Source: Usitatibacter sp031375445
Lineage (GTDB): Bacteria; Pseudomonadota; Gammaproteobacteria; Burkholderiales; Usitatibacteraceae
Direction: 5' to 3'
Assembly: GCA_031375445.1 (NCBI GenBank)
Contig: JANMHV010000188.1
Location: 1 to 17,712 of the forward strand
DNA: 17,712 nucleotides
How positions within the stretch are numbered: position 1 is the stretch's first letter; every line of letters begins with the position of its first letter. The position numbers and the translations under genes are program-made. Shown in pieces: positions 16,185 to 17,712 of this stretch. A model generated the notes under the pieces. The model had not been told where the DNA came from and searched no databases. It saw only the letters and a program-made list of their open reading frames with translations.

Positions 16185-17712
16185 CTAGGGCGACGCGATT
16201 CCCGTCGCCACCCCGTACTCCCGCGGCCCGAGGATCTTCCACGCCGTGATGGATTCGGAATACACCACGCCCTGGTTCGCGATCGCCAACCCGTTCATGA
16301 TCATCATGTACACCTGTCCGGTGCTGTCGTTCCTCCACAGCAGGTCGCCCTTGCCATCGCCGTTGTAATCGCCCTGGGCGACGATCTTCCAGGCGAGGTT
16401 CGGCTCCACGTGAACATAACCCTGGGACTGCACGGCCGCGCCGTTCATGAGCATCGCGTAAACCTGCCCGGTCGCGTCGTTGCGCCACAGGAGGTCGGAG
16501 CGCCCGTCGCCATCCAGGTCCGGCGCGCCGATGACTTTCCACGCGGCATTCGGCTCCGTGTAGATGACCGAGCCATTCTGTGAGAACCCGCCACTCGTCA
16601 CCGTGACGTTCATGAGGTAGACCTGGCCGCTCGTACCGTTGCGGTACACCAGCTGGTTCGTGCGCCCGGTGCCGGCGAAGTCGCCGACCGCCACGATTTT
16701 CCACGCGGTATTGGGCTCGGTGTGGACGAAACCGGCATGGGTGACGATGGCACCGTTCATGAGCATCGCGTACACCTGGCCGGTGACGGAGTTCCACCAA
16801 AGGATGTCGGCCACGCCGTCGCCGTCGATGTCGGGGGTATGCACTATCTTCCACGCCGCGTTGGGCTCGCTCATCACCATCGCGCCACCAGCGGGCAGCC
16901 CGTTCGACGCGAAGGGCATGAAGTAGACGCCGCCGGTCGACTCGTTCCTCCACAGCAGGTCGGTCACGCCGTCCCCGTTGAAGTCGGCATCGCCCACGAT
17001 CTTCCATGCGGTATTGGGCTCGGTGTAGACCATCGCCCCGCCGGCGGTGGCGAGGCCGTTCATCCCGAGGCGGTACACCTGCCCCGTCGTCGTGTTGCGG
17101 TACAGGATGTCGCTCCTGCCGTCGCCGTTGAGATCCGTGGCCGTCTCGCTGCCCGGCGTTGCGAGCACCAGCACCGGGAGGTCCAACCGCACCGGCGACG
17201 GAGTTCCGACCTGCCCCGTATCGTTCGAGCCCCAGCAGTAGATCCCGAGGGGCGCGACCGCGCAGGTGTGGAACCCGCCGACAGCCAGGCCGACCACGCC
17301 CGTGGGCATCGAACTCACCGGCACCGGAACATAGCTCCCGCCGCCGTACGATGGATTTCCGAGCTGTCCCGCGTTGTTGTAACCCCAGCACACCGCGGCA
17401 CCGTTGACGACCGCGCACGCGTGATACTGGCTGCCCATTTCGACGACCGTCACGCCGGCGGCCAGGCCCGAAACCGGAACCGGGAAGGGGCTGCCGGTAT
17501 AGGTGCCGTTGCCAAGCTGCCCCTGGCCATTCCAACCCCAGCAGTAAGCCGCTCCGTTCTGCACGCCACACGTTGAGGAATCTCCCGCCGCGAGCCTGCC
17601 CACACCGCCGGTGAATCCCGTCACGACCACGGGCGTGCGCTGAGCGGCCTCCTGGGGCGCGCCATTGCCGAGCTGGCCGTCCCCATCGGCCCCCCAGCAG
17701 TAGGCGCTGCCG
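16185..17712 (-). CDS. RCC1-repeat and FG-GAP/VCBS-repeat protein, C-terminal part
   Basis: The frame is open to the window edge, so the N-terminus (and any signal peptide) lies outside; about 509 residues are seen. The first part has RCC1-type repeats marked by YCWG or VCWG followed by GQLGNG or GQVG, four of them starting at the very edge. The second part has six FG-GAP/VCBS-type repeats of about 50 residues with the calcium-loop pattern DxDGDG, then DLLWRN, TGQVY and AWKIV. The fourth repeat has lost its acidic loop (GDFAGTGRTNQ). The last unit is a stump ending at the TAG stop. Both repeat types form beta-propellers, so a secreted or surface protein made of two propellers is likely. No enzymatic motif is visible. 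Confidence 0.85.
   Translation of the reverse strand, partial: GSAYCWGADGDGQLGNGAPQEAAQRTPVVVTGFTGGVGRLAAGDSSTCGVQNGAAYCWGWNGQGQLGNGTYTGSPFPVPVSGLAAGVTVVEMGSQYHACAVVNGAAVCWGYNNAGQLGNPSYGGGSYVPVPVSSMPTGVVGLAVGGFHTCAVAPLGIYCWGSNDTGQVGTPSPVRLDLPVLVLATPGSETATDLNGDGRSDILYRNTTTGQVYRLGMNGLATAGGAMVYTEPNTAWKIVGDADFNGDGVTDLLWRNESTGGVYFMPFASNGLPAGGAMVMSEPNAAWKIVHTPDIDGDGVADILWWNSVTGQVYAMLMNGAIVTHAGFVHTEPNTAWKIVAVGDFAGTGRTNQLVYRNGTSGQVYLMNVTVTSGGFSQNGSVIYTEPNAAWKVIGAPDLDGDGRSDLLWRNDATGQVYAMLMNGAAVQSQGYVHVEPNLAWKIVAQGDYNGDGKGDLLWRNDSTGQVYMMIMNGLAIANQGVVYSESITAWKILGPREYGVATGIASP
16210..17150. repeat. Tandem ~150-bp repeats encoding FG-GAP/VCBS units
   Basis: Six and a partial seventh units of about 150 bases repeat within the coding frame. 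Each carries a TTCCACGC-type block (for AWK) and a block for RN-x-TG-x-VY. Unit lengths vary slightly (about 50-51 codons), so they diverge as protein repeats and are not recent exact duplications. Confidence 0.75.

Overview
The window is high-GC bacterial DNA with dense gene packing, frequent GTG and TTG starts, and 4-bp stop/start overlaps. The gene order dusB-fis-purH-purD and the TRAP transporter genes point to a Betaproteobacterium (Burkholderiales or Nitrosomonadales-like). Family or genus cannot be fixed from the sequence alone. There is no intergenic stretch above 300 bases; the longest, 3332-3524, carries the dusB promoter region. No tRNA, rRNA, CRISPR array, insertion sequence or transposase gene was seen.

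Layout. (1) 1-3331, minus strand: dusB, fis, purH and the first 148 codons of purD, read as one operon (tRNA dihydrouridine synthase, nucleoid protein, two purine biosynthesis enzymes). (2) 3525-8239, minus strand: a TRAP-type periplasmic binding protein, translationally coupled to a fused hydantoinase/5-oxoprolinase of about 1230 residues. (3) 8346-11199, plus strand, divergent from (2): a complete TRAP transporter, dctP-dctQ-dctM. The 106-bp divergent gap holds back-to-back promoter-like sequences with overlapping -35 boxes and a small palindrome. The likely theme of (2) and (3) is uptake and ring opening of a cyclic amide such as 5-oxoproline or a hydantoin; the substrate is inferred. (4) 11237-14399, plus strand: an unrecognised 147-residue protein, a double-domain KaiC-like ATPase and a soluble hybrid histidine kinase, all joined by ATGA overlaps. 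No kaiA or kaiB is present. (5) 14477-15481: an 82-residue conserved-looking small protein and an NRDE (TANGO2-like) protein. (6) 15560-17712, minus strand: a YHS-domain lipoprotein and the C-terminal part of a large protein with RCC1 repeats followed by FG-GAP/VCBS repeats, cut by the window edge.

Two kinds of palindromic repeat stand out. A 37-bp G/C-strand-biased palindromic element occurs five times: between purH and purD, twice back to back and once singly inside the hydantoinase frame (where it is translated), and directly before dctQ, where it supplies the ribosome binding site and the A of the start codon. A different 84-bp palindrome with perfect 27-bp arms fills the whole space between the convergent NRDE and YHS genes and supplies the stop codons of both. 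These repeat-gene fusions and the KaiC-kinase operon are the most interesting parts of the window.
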